Assembly (NCBI RefSeq): GCF_005280295.1
Contig: NZ_CP040020.1
Coordinates: 2,046,001-2,110,000, forward strand
Direction: 5' to 3'
Source of the DNA: Brevibacterium sp. CS2
Lineage (GTDB): Bacteria; Actinomycetota; Actinomycetes; Actinomycetales; Brevibacteriaceae
DNA: 64,000 nucleotides
Part shown: positions 27,092-40,693 of the stretch, piece after piece
Numbering within the stretch: the first letter of the stretch is position 1
Layout of the letters: each line of letters starts with the position of its first letter
Notes under the pieces: model-generated
Database searches by the model: none
What the model saw: the letters and a program-made list of their open reading frames with translations, nothing else
Told to the model about the DNA's origin: nothing
Made by a program: the position numbers and the translations under genes

Positions 27092-27308
27092 TGCATTCAC
27101 GCCGCCCCCGCGCCGGGGCCGGCGGCATCCCTCGTATCTTGCGCTGCTCTTCGTCCGGATCTGCCTGTGCGGGGACTCATCGGGAGTCGCCCGCCCGCCG
27201 GTCCGGGCTCACGCATCCGGCACAGCCTGAGGCGCACGATCATGCCGCCCCATGACCGCACAGTGCTTCGACGTGACGAGGCTCATACATCCTGCACGGG
27301 GATCGTGC

Positions 27309-27337
27309 TTGCATCTAGTTGAAGTGTCAACTAGATT
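27309..27337 (+). promoter_or_regulatory. yceI promoter overlapped by a perfect palindromic operator
   Basis: TTGCAT (27309-27314) and TAGATT (27332-27337) are separated by exactly 17 bp. The space between is filled by a perfect 10-4-10 palindrome at 27313-27336, arms ATCTAGTTGA and TCAACTAGAT. A second AGTT-AAA-AACT motif follows at 27347-27357. The layout predicts repression by a dimeric regulator, perhaps of MarR type, that occludes RNA polymerase. Confidence 0.65.
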
Positions 27338-27377
27338 TGCACTTGTAGTTAAAAACTTAACCAAAAAGGAGATCACC

Positions 27378-27926
27378 ATGACTGCGCTGCCCACCAACCT
27401 CACCCCCGGCACCTGGAACTTCGACGCCCTCCACTCCGACTTCGGATTCGTCGCCCGTCACGCCGGCGTGACGAAGGTGCGCGGCGAGTTCACCGACTTC
27501 ACCGGCACCATCACCGTCGCCGACGAGTTCGAGAACAGCCGGGTCGAGGCCTCGGCGAACGTCTCCTCGATCACCACCGGCAACGAGCAGCGCGACGGCC
27601 ACCTCCAGTCCGGCGACTTCTTCCTCGCCGAGGAGCACCCGCAGGCGACCTTCGTGTCGACCGCGATCGAGAACTTCGACGGCGCTGAGTTCGACCTCGT
27701 CGGTGACCTCACCATGCGCGGTGTGACCCTGCCCGTGACCTTCAAGGCCGAGTTCAACGGCGTCGCCGTCGACGGCGACGCCTCGCTGGCCGGCTTCTCC
27801 GCCACCACCACCGTCAACCGCAAGGACTACGGCATGAAGTTCCACGCCGCGATGGGCGGCGGCGAGCTCCTCGTCAGCGACAAGATCGTCATCAACATCG
27901 AGATCGAGGCCGCCAAGCAGGCCTGA
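27378..27926 (+). CDS. YceI family protein
   Basis: A 182-residue lipocalin-like beta-barrel protein of the YceI family, which binds isoprenoid or other amphipathic molecules in characterised members. It opens with LTPGTWNFDALHSDFGF, and HEGVTKVRG-like spacing is replaced here by HAGVTKVRGEF; GHLQSGDFF and LTMRGVTLPVTF are typical. No signal peptide is present, so it is cytosolic unlike the E. coli protein. AAGGAG stands 7 nt before the ATG. The AT-rich upstream region contains a palindromic operator over the promoter, which suggests induction by a small molecule or stress. Confidence 0.92.
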   Translation: MTALPTNLTPGTWNFDALHSDFGFVARHAGVTKVRGEFTDFTGTITVADEFENSRVEASANVSSITTGNEQRDGHLQSGDFFLAEEHPQATFVSTAIENFDGAEFDLVGDLTMRGVTLPVTFKAEFNGVAVDGDASLAGFSATTTVNRKDYGMKFHAAMGGGELLVSDKIVINIEIEAAKQA

Positions 27927-27934
27927 TCCGCCGC

Positions 27935-28013
27935 TCCGGCGGGCGCACCGCGCGCCCGCCGGACCCGGGAGCACCGACGAGGCCCCCGCACCGGAAACCG
28001 GTGCGGGCGCCTC
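27935..28013. terminator. Two hairpins between convergent genes
   Basis: An 11-bp stem (27935-27963, arms TCCGGCGGGCG and complement) is followed by a longer hairpin (27979-28013, CCCGCACCGG-AAA-CCGGTGCGGG extended by GAGGC/GCCTC). Together they should stop transcription from yceI and from the aminotransferase cluster. Confidence 0.65.
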
Positions 28014-28063
28014 GCTGTGTGCTCGGAGTCGGGCCGCCGGCCGTAGACGGCGGAGCCCGGGGA

Positions 28064-29323
28064 CTACTTCGCCGGGCGCGCGGTGAAGGTCCCGTCCTCG
28101 ATCGCCCGGGCGAGGCGGGCGATGCCCGCGGTGGCGGCCTCGACCTCGGCGGGACTCTTGCAGAACGAGTAGCGGATCGTCGCGCGGTAGTGCTCCGCCG
28201 TCGGTGATCCGGCCCGGCACAGCGCGGCCACCGGAATCCCGGTGAAGCCGTACTCCCGGGTGATCCGCTCGTTGAGTGCGAAGGCGTCCTCGTCGGTGAG
28301 CGGGGCGAAGTCGACGAGCACGAAGTATCCCGCCCGCGGCGTCCGGACATCGATGCCCGGCACCTGGCGCAGTGCGGCGAGCAGCACGCCGCGGCGCGCG
28401 GCGAGCGAGTCGCGGTTCTCGGAGGGGAACGGCGAACCGGTGCGCAGCGCCTCGGCGACGGCGACCTGCAGGGGGGAGCCGGCGGTGAAGGTGAGGAACT
28501 GCTTGACGCCCTGGATGGCCGCGCGGACCTCCGGAGCGGCCACGACCCAGCCGACCTTCCAGCCGGTGATGTTGAAGGACTTTCCCGCCGAGGACACCGA
28601 TACCACCCGCTCGGGCTCGTCGACGTGCGCGGCGAGCGCATGATGCTCGGCTCCGTCGAACACGAGGTACTCGTACACCTCGTCGGTGATGACCCAGGCA
28701 TCCGCACGCTGGGCGCCGGCGAAGATCCGCCGGAGCTGTTCGAGGTCGAACAGCGCACCCGTCGGGTTGTGCGGGGTGTTGACGATGATCGCCGCCGTCG
28801 ACTCCGACACCGCCGCCTCGAAAGCCTCCCAATCCGGGGCGAAGCCGCCGTCGACCGGCAGCACCGGCACCGTGACCATCGTCGCCCCGGCAGCGGTGAT
28901 CGCCGCCGGGTACGCATCGTAGAACGGCTCGAACACGATGACCTCGCCTCCGGGCGGCACGAGCGCGAGGATCGCAGCGGTGAGCGCCTCCGTCGCGCCG
29001 ACGGTGACGAGCACCTCGTCGGTGCTCACCTGCTGGCCGTACTCGCGGCGACGCTGCTCGGCGACCGCGCCGATGAGCGCGGGGAATCCTTGGCCGGGCG
29101 CGTACTGATTCATCCCCGCGCGCATGGCGTCAGCAGCAGCGGCGACGAGCGGCTCCGGGGCGTCGGTGCCGGGCGCGCCCTGGCCCAGATTGACTGCCCC
29201 GTGGGCGGCGGCGAGCTGCGTCATCTGCCCGAAGATCGTCTCTCCCACCGTGCCGTCGGGCCGGACGAGGCCGGCGGCGTCGACCATCCGGTGCCACAGG
29301 GGTGCGCGCATGAGCTCCGGCAT
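28064..29323 (-). CDS. Class I/II PLP-dependent aminotransferase
   Basis: A 419-residue fold-type I aminotransferase related to kynurenine/methionine aminotransferases (YbdL/CcbL group). The PLP lysine lies in SSAGKSFNITGWKVGW (about 247); other landmarks are NTPHNPTGALF, TDEVYEYLVFDG and the C-terminal Arg in IRYSFCK. Substrate specificity is not resolved by sequence. The ATG at 29323 shares its first base with the hisN stop (TGATG); a GTG one codon upstream is also possible. It is the last gene of the leftward doxX-aroA-rsgA-hisN cluster. Confidence 0.88.
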   Translation of the reverse strand: MPELMRAPLWHRMVDAAGLVRPDGTVGETIFGQMTQLAAAHGAVNLGQGAPGTDAPEPLVAAAADAMRAGMNQYAPGQGFPALIGAVAEQRRREYGQQVSTDEVLVTVGATEALTAAILALVPPGGEVIVFEPFYDAYPAAITAAGATMVTVPVLPVDGGFAPDWEAFEAAVSESTAAIIVNTPHNPTGALFDLEQLRRIFAGAQRADAWVITDEVYEYLVFDGAEHHALAAHVDEPERVVSVSSAGKSFNITGWKVGWVVAAPEVRAAIQGVKQFLTFTAGSPLQVAVAEALRTGSPFPSENRDSLAARRGVLLAALRQVPGIDVRTPRAGYFVLVDFAPLTDEDAFALNERITREYGFTGIPVAALCRAGSPTAEHYRATIRYSFCKSPAEVEAATAGIARLARAIEDGTFTARPAK

Positions 29324-30087
29324 CACATGTACTCCAGCACCGCGTCGTGGAGCCGGCCGTTCGTCACGACCGCGTTCCCACCGAAGGGACCGTCCGACCC
29401 GCCGAGGTCGGTGAACCTGCCGCCGGCCTCGAGCACCACGGGGACGAGCGCGGCCATGTCGTAGAGCTCGAGCTCCGGCTCGCAGGCGATGTCGACCGCG
29501 CCCTCGGCGACGAGCATGTAGGACCAGAAGTCTCCGTAGCCGCGGGTCCGCCACACCGTGTCGCACAGCTGCAGGAACCGCTCCCGGGTGCCGCGCTCCC
29601 GCCAGCCGGTGAGCGAGGCGAAGGACAGCGAGGCATCGGCGAGCGCATCCACGGCGGACACGGAGATCCGCTCCGGGGCACCGCCGTCGACGACGAGGTG
29701 CGCGCCGGCCCCGGCCGCGGCGTACCAGCGCCGGCCGAGCGCCGGGGCGCTGACGACGCCGACGAGCGGCGTCTCACCGTCGTAGAGGCTGATGAGGGTG
29801 GCGTAGACGGGCACGCCGCGGACGAAGTTCTTCGTCCCGTCGATCGGGTCGACGATCCAGCGCCGGGCGGCCTCGCCGCGACCGCCGTACTCCTCGCCGA
29901 GCATCGCGTCGGCGGGCCGGTGCTCGGCGAGGATCTCGGCGATCATCGCCTCGACCGCGCGATCGACGTCGGTCACGGGGGTGAGGTCCGGCTTCGTGGT
30001 CACCGTGAGGTCGTGGGCGCGGAAGCGAGGGAGGGTGAGCGCGTCCGCCCGGTCCGCGAGCAGGAGTGCGAGCTGAAGATCGTCCAT
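29323..30087 (-). CDS. hisN: Histidinol-phosphatase, inositol monophosphatase family
   Basis: A 254-residue Mg-dependent phosphatase. Metal-binding motifs are GEEYGG (about 66) and [12 protein letters not shown] (about 80-91), with the C-terminal [12 protein letters not shown] in place of the WD-AA motif. Members next to aroA/rsgA in actinobacteria are usually HisN, dephosphorylating histidinol phosphate in histidine synthesis; inositol phosphatase activity is the alternative. The start ATG at 30087 begins [15 protein letters not shown]. It sits 58 bp after rsgA and is coupled to the aminotransferase. Confidence 0.85.
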   Translation of the reverse strand: MDDLQLALLLADRADALTLPRFRAHDLTVTTKPDLTPVTDVDRAVEAMIAEILAEHRPADAMLGEEYGGRGEAARRWIVDPIDGTKNFVRGVPVYATLISLYDGETPLVGVVSAPALGRRWYAAAGAGAHLVVDGGAPERISVSAVDALADASLSFASLTGWRERGTRERFLQLCDTVWRTRGYGDFWSYMLVAEGAVDIACEPELELYDMAALVPVVLEAGGRFTDLGGSDGPFGGNAVVTNGRLHDAVLEYM

Positions 30088-30145
30088 GGGGCCACAATAG
30101 CGAGCTCGCCCGCCGGGGGAGTGCGGGGTTCGAGGAGTGGGAAGG

Positions 30146-31177
30146 TCAGCCGGCAAGGTTGCCGAGCAGCCGCCGCAGCGAGGCGAGCCGTGCCGGTCCG
30201 GATTCCCCGGCCCGTCCCTCGGCGACCCAGGCGTCGAGTGCACAGCCGGCGGAATCGGCGAGGTGCGCGCACCCCTTGGGGCAGTCGGCGGTGGCGGGGA
30301 CGAGCTCGCCGAACGCGGCGAGCACGTTGTGCGCATCGACGTGGGCGAGGCCGAAGCTGCGCACTCCCGGGGTGTCGATGAGCCAGCCGCCGCCGGGCAG
30401 GGGCAGGCAGACGGCCGAGGACGAGGTGTGCCGGCCGCGGCCCGTGACCTCGTTGACGGCACCGGTCGCCCGACCGGCGTCGGGCACGAGCGCGTTCATC
30501 AGCGTCGACTTGCCCACCCCGGAGTGCCCGACGAGCACGCTGAGCCGGTCGGCGAGCACGCCGGCGAGCGCGGTGATGCGCGGTCGGCCGCCGTCGTCGA
30601 AGCCGCACGGGACGATCTCCACACCGGTGGCCTCGAAGCGCTCCCGGATCGCGTCGAGGGGCGCGAGGTCGAGCTTGGTCACGGCGAGCAGCGGGGTGAT
30701 CCCGGCGTCGAAGGCCGCCGTGAGCGTCCGATCGATGAGCCCCCACGAGGGTTCCGGGTCCGCCGTGGCGGTGACGACCACGAGCTGGTCGGCGTTGGCG
30801 ACGATGACGCGCTCGGTCGGGTCGGTGTCGTCGGCGCTGCGGCGCAGCACCGTGCGCCGGGGCAGGACCTCGACGATGCGGGCGAGGGAGCCGTCCTCGC
30901 CCGAGGTGTCCCCGGCCATCCGCACCCGGTCGCCGGGCACGATCGCCTGCCGGCGCAGCCGCGAGGCGCGCACGCACGTGATGATCGGCCCCTCGGCGGG
31001 GGCCCCGGCCTCATCGTGCTCCGCGACGGCGCGGTAGCGCCCGCGGTCGACCGCGACGACCATGCCCACCGGCGCGTCGCTGTGGTCGGGCCGCTCCTTG
31101 GTGCGCGGCCGCGAACCGCGCCGGTTGGGGCGCGGTCGGTAGTCGTCCTCGGTGAAGTCCCGGTAGCGGCGCGGCAT
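30146..31177 (-). CDS. rsgA: Ribosome small subunit-dependent GTPase A
   Basis: A circularly permuted GTPase that checks 30S subunit maturation. The 343-residue product has an N-terminal OB fold (about 60-130) and permuted G motifs in the order G4 ([10 protein letters not shown]), G1 ([14 protein letters not shown]) and G3 ([10 protein letters not shown]). A C-terminal zinc knuckle is formed by [14 protein letters not shown]. It begins 3 nt after the aroA stop, so the two are cotranscribed, as in many actinobacteria. Confidence 0.95.
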   Translation of the reverse strand: MPRRYRDFTEDDYRPRPNRRGSRPRTKERPDHSDAPVGMVVAVDRGRYRAVAEHDEAGAPAEGPIITCVRASRLRRQAIVPGDRVRMAGDTSGEDGSLARIVEVLPRRTVLRRSADDTDPTERVIVANADQLVVVTATADPEPSWGLIDRTLTAAFDAGITPLLAVTKLDLAPLDAIRERFEATGVEIVPCGFDDGGRPRITALAGVLADRLSVLVGHSGVGKSTLMNALVPDAGRATGAVNEVTGRGRHTSSSAVCLPLPGGGWLIDTPGVRSFGLAHVDAHNVLAAFGELVPATADCPKGCAHLADSAGCALDAWVAEGRAGESGPARLASLRRLLGNLAG

Positions 31178-31180
31178 CGG

Positions 31181-32482
31181 TCACCCGAGCATGGCGGTCC
31201 ACAGCGCGGTGAACTCCGGCATCGTCTTGCCCACCGTCGCGACGTCCTCGATCTCGATCCCCTCGACCCGCAGGCCGAGGACCGCGGCGGCCATGACCAT
31301 CCGGTGGTCGTGGTAGGTGGCCCAGCGGGCACCCCGCGTGGCCGGCGAGTGGATGATGAGCGAGTCGGGGCCCTCGGTGACGCGGGCCCCGGTCTTCGTC
31401 AGCTCGGTCGCCAGAGCGCTGAGCCGATCGGTCTCGTGGCCGCGGAGGTGGCCGATGTTCCGCAGCGTCGAGGTGCCCTCGGCGCAGGCCGCGATCGCGG
31501 CGACGACGGGGGTGAGCTCGCCGACGTCGCCGAGGTCGAGGTCGACGCCGCGCAGCCGCGCCGGGCCGGTGACCTCGAGCCCGGTGCGGCTCAGCGTGGA
31601 GGTGGCGCCGAACTCCTCGGCGATGCCGCGCATCGCTTCCCCGGCCTGGGTGGTGTGCGCCGGCCAGTGGGGGATCGTCACGGTGCCCCGGGTGACGAGG
31701 GCGGCGCCGAGGAAGGTCGCGGCGTTCGACAGATCCGGTTCGACCGCGACCTGCAGGCCGTGCGGACGGCCGGGTTCGACGACCCAGCGGTGCGGTTCCG
31801 GCTCGCTCACGTGCACGCCGGCGTCGGCGAGGGTCTCGAGCGTCATGTCGATGTGCGGCCGGGAGGGGAGCCGCTCACCGGTGTGGATGAGCTCGAGGCC
31901 GAGGTCGAAGGCGCCGGCGGCGAGCAGCAGGCCGGAGACGAACTGGCTCGTCGCGGAGGCGTCGAGGTCGAGGTGCCCGCCGCGGACTCCACCGGCGGCC
32001 TCGACAGTGAAGGGCAGCGCATCCGTCCCGGAGTCGGTGGTGACCTCGGCCCCTAGGCGGCGCAGCGCGTCGAGCATCGTCGACATCGGGCGCACATAGG
32101 CCTGCGGGTCGCCGTCGAAACGGACCCGGCGCCCGGTCGCGGCGGCGAGCGGGGGCACGAAGCGCATGACGGTGCCGGCGAGCCCGCAGTCGACGGTGAC
32201 CGGGTCCGTGCCAGCCACGGCCGCGGGACCCGGGATCGGCTCGATGCGCAGCGCGCCGTCGGCGTCGGGGACGATGCGGGCGCCGAGCGCGGTGAGGGCG
32301 GCGATCATGAGCTCGGTGTCGCGGCTGATGAGTGGGGCGGCGATCCGGGAGGGCTCGGTGGCGAGCGCGGCGAGGACGAGGAAGCGGTTGGTGAGGGACT
32401 TGGATCCGGGGACGGCGACAGTGGCCCGCACCGGTGCATCGCTGCACGGTGCGAGCCACGTCCGCTCAGGGCTGTGCGTCAC
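31181..32482 (-). CDS. aroA: 3-phosphoshikimate 1-carboxyvinyltransferase (EPSP synthase)
   Basis: Transfers the enolpyruvyl group of PEP to shikimate 3-phosphate in the aromatic amino acid pathway. The 433-residue product shows the family signatures VPGSKSLTNRFLVLA (about 25-39), DCGLAGTVMRF near the family LGNAGT site (here GLAGT), and a C-terminal RGHETDRLSALATEL followed by TYHDHRM. The GTG start at 32482 overlaps the doxX stop (GTGA); the longer open frame upstream is antisense or unrelated. The GLAGT variant rather than GNAGT is common in actinobacteria to my knowledge. Confidence 0.95.
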   Translation of the reverse strand: MTHSPERTWLAPCSDAPVRATVAVPGSKSLTNRFLVLAALATEPSRIAAPLISRDTELMIAALTALGARIVPDADGALRIEPIPGPAAVAGTDPVTVDCGLAGTVMRFVPPLAAATGRRVRFDGDPQAYVRPMSTMLDALRRLGAEVTTDSGTDALPFTVEAAGGVRGGHLDLDASATSQFVSGLLLAAGAFDLGLELIHTGERLPSRPHIDMTLETLADAGVHVSEPEPHRWVVEPGRPHGLQVAVEPDLSNAATFLGAALVTRGTVTIPHWPAHTTQAGEAMRGIAEEFGATSTLSRTGLEVTGPARLRGVDLDLGDVGELTPVVAAIAACAEGTSTLRNIGHLRGHETDRLSALATELTKTGARVTEGPDSLIIHSPATRGARWATYHDHRMVMAAAVLGLRVEGIEIEDVATVGKTMPEFTALWTAMLG

Positions 32483-32958
32483 CTGTTCGGCAGGCTCACC
32501 GTGTCGAGCGCCTTCGCCGAGGTGCGCTCGACATTGCGCCACAGATCCTCCGCGGCATGCTGGGCACGCCATGCGAGGCCGGGCTTGCCCGCGGTGTCCA
32601 CGCTGGCGAGGAGCGCCCCGCCGAGCAGCGAGGTCTTGGCGAGGAGGGAATCCTTCGAGGCGCTCTCGCTGCTGAGCTGCTGGCCCACGACGTCGATGAG
32701 GTAGGTGCCGACGAGCACGGTGGACGACAGGCGCGGGAACCTGCCGATCGCGAGCAGCGAGCCCGCGGCGACCTGGGCGGCGCCGGTGATCCGGGCGACG
32801 GTCTCCGCCTCGACCGGGAGGTCGACCTGCTTCTTCACCAGGGAGAGGAGGGGGGCGACGGACTTCGCGGCGGCGTGCGGATTGCGCACCCGGGCGATGC
32901 CGTTGCCGATGTACGCGGAGGCGAGCATGGGGCGGGCGATGAACCGGACCAGGGACAC
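32479..32958 (-). CDS. DoxX family membrane protein
   Basis: A 159-residue integral membrane protein of the DoxX family with about three or four hydrophobic helices (for example AQVAAGSLLAIGRF and STVLVGTYLIDVVG). DoxX proteins in mycobacteria link to thiol and superoxide defence, which is notable because the thiol-stress sigma factor gene is divergent from it here. GTG start with GGAAGGAA upstream; a TATGCT -10 lies further up on the minus strand. It is the first gene of the leftward cluster and overlaps aroA by 4 nt. Confidence 0.82.
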   Translation of the reverse strand: MSLVRFIARPMLASAYIGNGIARVRNPHAAAKSVAPLLSLVKKQVDLPVEAETVARITGAAQVAAGSLLAIGRFPRLSSTVLVGTYLIDVVGQQLSSESASKDSLLAKTSLLGGALLASVDTAGKPGLAWRAQHAAEDLWRNVERTSAKALDTVSLPNR

Positions 32959-33036
32959 GGTGTTTCCTTCCGTAGTGGGCAGTACTCCTGCCTCCCGAGC
33001 ATAGTCGCTCGCCCGCGCCCGGACGGAACCGCCGGC

Positions 33037-33062
33037 GGAATATCATCGCCGCCGGCGGCGTT
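33037..33062 (+). promoter_or_regulatory. SigH/SigR-type promoter (GGAAT-18-GTT)
   Basis: GGAAT at 33037 and GTT at 33060 are separated by exactly 18 bp, matching the consensus for SigR/SigH regulons. It stands upstream of sigH itself, so positive autoregulation under thiol-oxidative stress is predicted. Confidence 0.75.
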
Positions 33063-33122
33063 CTCCCGACACGAGCCGCAGCTGCCTCCCGGGCCCCGGG
33101 AGGCGCCGACGGCGGAGAGGAC

Positions 33123-33860
33123 GTGGAGCGGATGACGGCGACGATGCTCGCAGAGCGCAGCGTGCGCACCGGAGCCCCGGTGCGCACCCCCGACGCCGGG
33201 GCGACGGGCGTATCATGGTCGATGATGACTGAATCGACATCGCCCGTGGTCGACGACACCGTCGACGTGGCAGCCGAGACCGACGCCGAACGCTCCGCCC
33301 GCTTCGAACGCGACGCGCTGGAGTACGTCAACCAGCTGTACGCGGCGGCGCTGCGCATGACGCGCAACCCCGCGGACGCGGAGGATCTCGTCCAGGAGGC
33401 GTACACGAAGGCCTACGCCGCCTTCCACCAGTACACCCCCGGCACGAACCTCAAGGCGTGGCTCTACCGCATCCTCACGAACACGTTCATCAACAACTAC
33501 CGCAAGAAGCAGCGGCAGCCGCTCGAATCGAGCGGGGAGGACATCGAGGACTGGCAGATCCACCGCGCCGCCTCGCACACCTCCTCCGGCGGCCGGTCCG
33601 CGGAGCTCGAGGCGCTCGACCGGCTCCCGGACAGCGATGTCACCGATGCGCTGAGCCAGCTCCCCGAGGACTTCCGGATGGTCGTCTACTACGCGGACGT
33701 CGAAGGTCTGCCGTACAAGGAGATCGCCGAGGTCATGGACACTCCCATCGGCACGGTGATGTCACGACTGCACCGCGGGCGCAGGCAGCTGCGCGAGATG
33801 CTCGCCGGCTACGCCGCCGAACGCGGATTCGGAACCCGGAAGGAGGCCGACGATGAGTGA
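33123..33860 (+). CDS. sigH: ECF sigma factor SigH/SigR
   Basis: Stress sigma factor of the ECF12 (SigR/SigH) type, controlling the thiol-oxidative and heat response. Sigma region 2 covers about 65-130 ([38 protein letters not shown]) and region 4 about 175-235 ([20 protein letters not shown]). Two starts are plausible: GTG 33123 (245 residues) downstream of the SigH-type promoter, and ATG 33222 or 33225 (about 212 residues), close after a TATCAT -10 that would yield leaderless mRNA. The shorter form matches the mycobacterial SigH length. It overlaps rsrA by 8 nt. Confidence 0.94.
   Translation: MERMTATMLAERSVRTGAPVRTPDAGATGVSWSMMTESTSPVVDDTVDVAAETDAERSARFERDALEYVNQLYAAALRMTRNPADAEDLVQEAYTKAYAAFHQYTPGTNLKAWLYRILTNTFINNYRKKQRQPLESSGEDIEDWQIHRAASHTSSGGRSAELEALDRLPDSDVTDALSQLPEDFRMVVYYADVEGLPYKEIAEVMDTPIGTVMSRLHRGRRQLREMLAGYAAERGFGTRKEADDE
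33211..33216 (+). promoter_or_regulatory. -10 element (TATCAT) for short sigH isoform
   Basis: TATCAT ends 5 nt before ATG 33222 and 8 nt before ATG 33225, both in the sigH frame. A constitutive leaderless transcript for the short SigH form is inferred. No clear -35. Confidence 0.45.
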
Positions 33861-34146
33861 GCTCCGTCGGGACGACGACTGCTGCCGATCCGGACGCCAG
33901 GAGAGCCTGACCCGGATCTACCACTACCTCGACGGCGAGCTCTCCGGCGAGGAGATCTCCGCCATCCGCGAGCACATCGACACCTGCCACGACTGCCGCG
34001 AGGAGTACGCCGTCGAGGCGCTCCTCAAGGAGCTCGTACGCCGCTCGTGCTGCAACGACGCCGCGCCGGACGGGCTCAAGGAGCGGATCCGTGCGCGCAT
34101 CGTGATGGAGCAGACGACGATCACCGTCCACCGTCGGATGGGCTGA
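33853..34146 (+). CDS. rsrA: Zinc thiol-switch anti-sigma factor (RsrA/RshA)
   Basis: A 97-residue ZAS-family anti-sigma factor that holds SigH under reducing conditions and releases it when its cysteines are oxidised. The redox zinc motif HxxxCxxC is HIDTCHDC (about 40-47). Additional cysteines are near the N-terminus (DDDCC) and in RRSCCND. It overlaps the end of sigH, which fits tight stoichiometric coupling. The gene lies directly downstream of sigH and ends before a strong hairpin. Confidence 0.93.
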   Translation: MSELRRDDDCCRSGRQESLTRIYHYLDGELSGEEISAIREHIDTCHDCREEYAVEALLKELVRRSCCNDAAPDGLKERIRARIVMEQTTITVHRRMG

Positions 34147-34221
34147 GGGACGTCGCATCGGCCTGCGCGCTGCGGAAGAGCGGCTACAGGTGTGCGAACA
34201 GCATTCTGCAACAGCGCACAG

Positions 34222-34266
34222 CACAGCGGCGGGGCCGGGAGATTGCTCCCCGGCCCCGCCGCTGTG
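34222..34266. terminator. Strong bidirectional hairpin terminator
   Basis: An 18-bp perfect GC-rich stem (34222-34239 with 34249-34266) and a 9-nt loop lie between the convergent rsrA and bL37 genes. Confidence 0.8.
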
Positions 34267-34299
34267 TGCACCGCGCCTCAGCGCAGCCGTCCGTGCGCC

Positions 34300-34374
34300 T
34301 CAGGCGTTGGGACGCTTGCCGTGGTTGGCTCCGCGCTTCTTGCGGTCACGGCGCTTGCGGCCTCGCTTGCTCAT
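34300..34374 (-). CDS. 50S ribosomal protein bL37 (24 residues)
   Basis: A tiny, very basic protein, MSKRGRKRRDRK followed by KRGANHGKRPNA, which matches the actinobacterial ribosomal protein bL37 described from the Mycobacterium smegmatis ribosome. AAGGAG sits 8 nt before the ATG, the stop is TGA, and the gene is downstream of sigH/rsrA on the opposite strand, where I recall it in mycobacteria. It is too short for ordinary gene finders. Confidence 0.85.
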   Translation of the reverse strand: MSKRGRKRRDRKKRGANHGKRPNA

Positions 34375-34442
34375 GATCGTCACTCCTTCTGTTCGACCTC
34401 ATTATTCTTCCATACCTGGCGCAGGGGCGCCACAGCACGGAC

Positions 34443-35047
34443 TCAGCCGGCGGTGTCGCGCACCCCGAGCCAGTCGAACCAGCCGCGGTGCAGCACGAGC
34501 CAGGCGAGCAGCCCGTACCCCTCCTGCCCGGGCAGCCCGGTGCCGGACGCGGTGAGTTCGCGCTGCCAGGCGGCATGCTCCCGCAGCGGCGTGAAGGTGT
34601 CGACATAGGCGATCCCACGGCGCAGCGCGACATCGGCGAAGCCCGCGTTGAGCTCCTCGAGGCGCCGGTTGCGGTCGCGGTCGAGCGACGGGGGAGGCCC
34701 GACGACGAAGGTGAGGACCTCGGACCCGAGCGCGGAGTCGAGCGCGTTGGCGAGGTTGAGGCGCGAGCGCGCCGTCGACAGGCCGGCATCGATGTCGTGC
34801 GGGCCCGGTGCGAGCACGAGGCGGTTCTGCGTGTGCGGGTCGAACCGCAGGCGCGCCTCGGCCATCCCGCGCTGGCTCATGCCCACCGAGTCCTCACCGG
34901 CCACCCCGAGGGCGTAGAACCGGGAGTCCGGCAGCGACGGCAGGGTGCGGGCGGCGACACGGCCCGTCCAGCCCAGGCAGCGGGCGTCGCCGTGACCGGC
35001 GACGAGCTCGTCACCGATCACGACGACCGTGGTCGTCCGCTGCTGCG

Positions 35048-35051
<4 letters not shown>
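34443..35051 (-). CDS. SGNH/GDSL-like protein lacking the nucleophile serine
   Basis: A 202-residue protein with the SGNH hydrolase layout: block I at VVVIGDELVAGHGD (about 9-22), a Gly block near ALGVAGEDS and block III near LAPGPHDI. The nucleophile position of GDSL reads Glu (GDEL), and the block III Asn reads His, so classical esterase activity is unlikely. The GTG start overlaps the kgd stop by GTGA, so it is translated with kgd. Its function is unknown; a structural or binding role is one option. Confidence 0.65.
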
Positions 35052-40461
<5,410 letters not shown>

Positions 40462-40562
40462 GCCCGCAGGGCGCGATCCGGCGGCCGCTACCGCAGTCTG
40501 TGAGTCTGCCGTGAACCGGTTCCGGCCGTCTTCCCGGCGCGGGGCCGGTGGACGGGGTTCGT

Positions 40563-40568
40563 TAGGAT
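40563..40568 (+). promoter_or_regulatory. -10 element (TAGGAT) of the leader ORF/CNNM operon
   Basis: TAGGAT ends 7 nt before the ATG at 40576, so the transcript should start at or near that ATG rather than at the CNNM gene. Confidence 0.5.
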
Positions 40569-40575
40569 ACTGCGC

Positions 40576-40692
40576 ATGACCAGTGACAGTCCCGGCCGGC
40601 CTCGAGCCGGCAGCCCCGTCCATCCCCCGCACGATCACACGCATCCGCAGCGCACCGCGCACCGGCCGTCGAGCCAGGGGGACCGTCACTGA
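40576..40692 (+). CDS. Putative His/Pro-rich leader peptide ORF
   Basis: A 38-codon frame that begins at a leaderless-type ATG and stops (TGA) one base before the ATG of the CNNM gene. It starts MTSDSPGRPRAGSPV and contains six His and seven Pro, including PPHDHTHP. The spacing would make ribosomes terminating here reinitiate on the CNNM start, which itself lacks a good ribosome binding site. I recognise no homologue. A regulatory uORF that senses metal, histidine or proline-tRNA supply is possible; it could also be chance. Confidence 0.4.
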   Translation: MTSDSPGRPRAGSPVHPPHDHTHPQRTAHRPSSQGDRH

Positions 40693-40693
40693 G

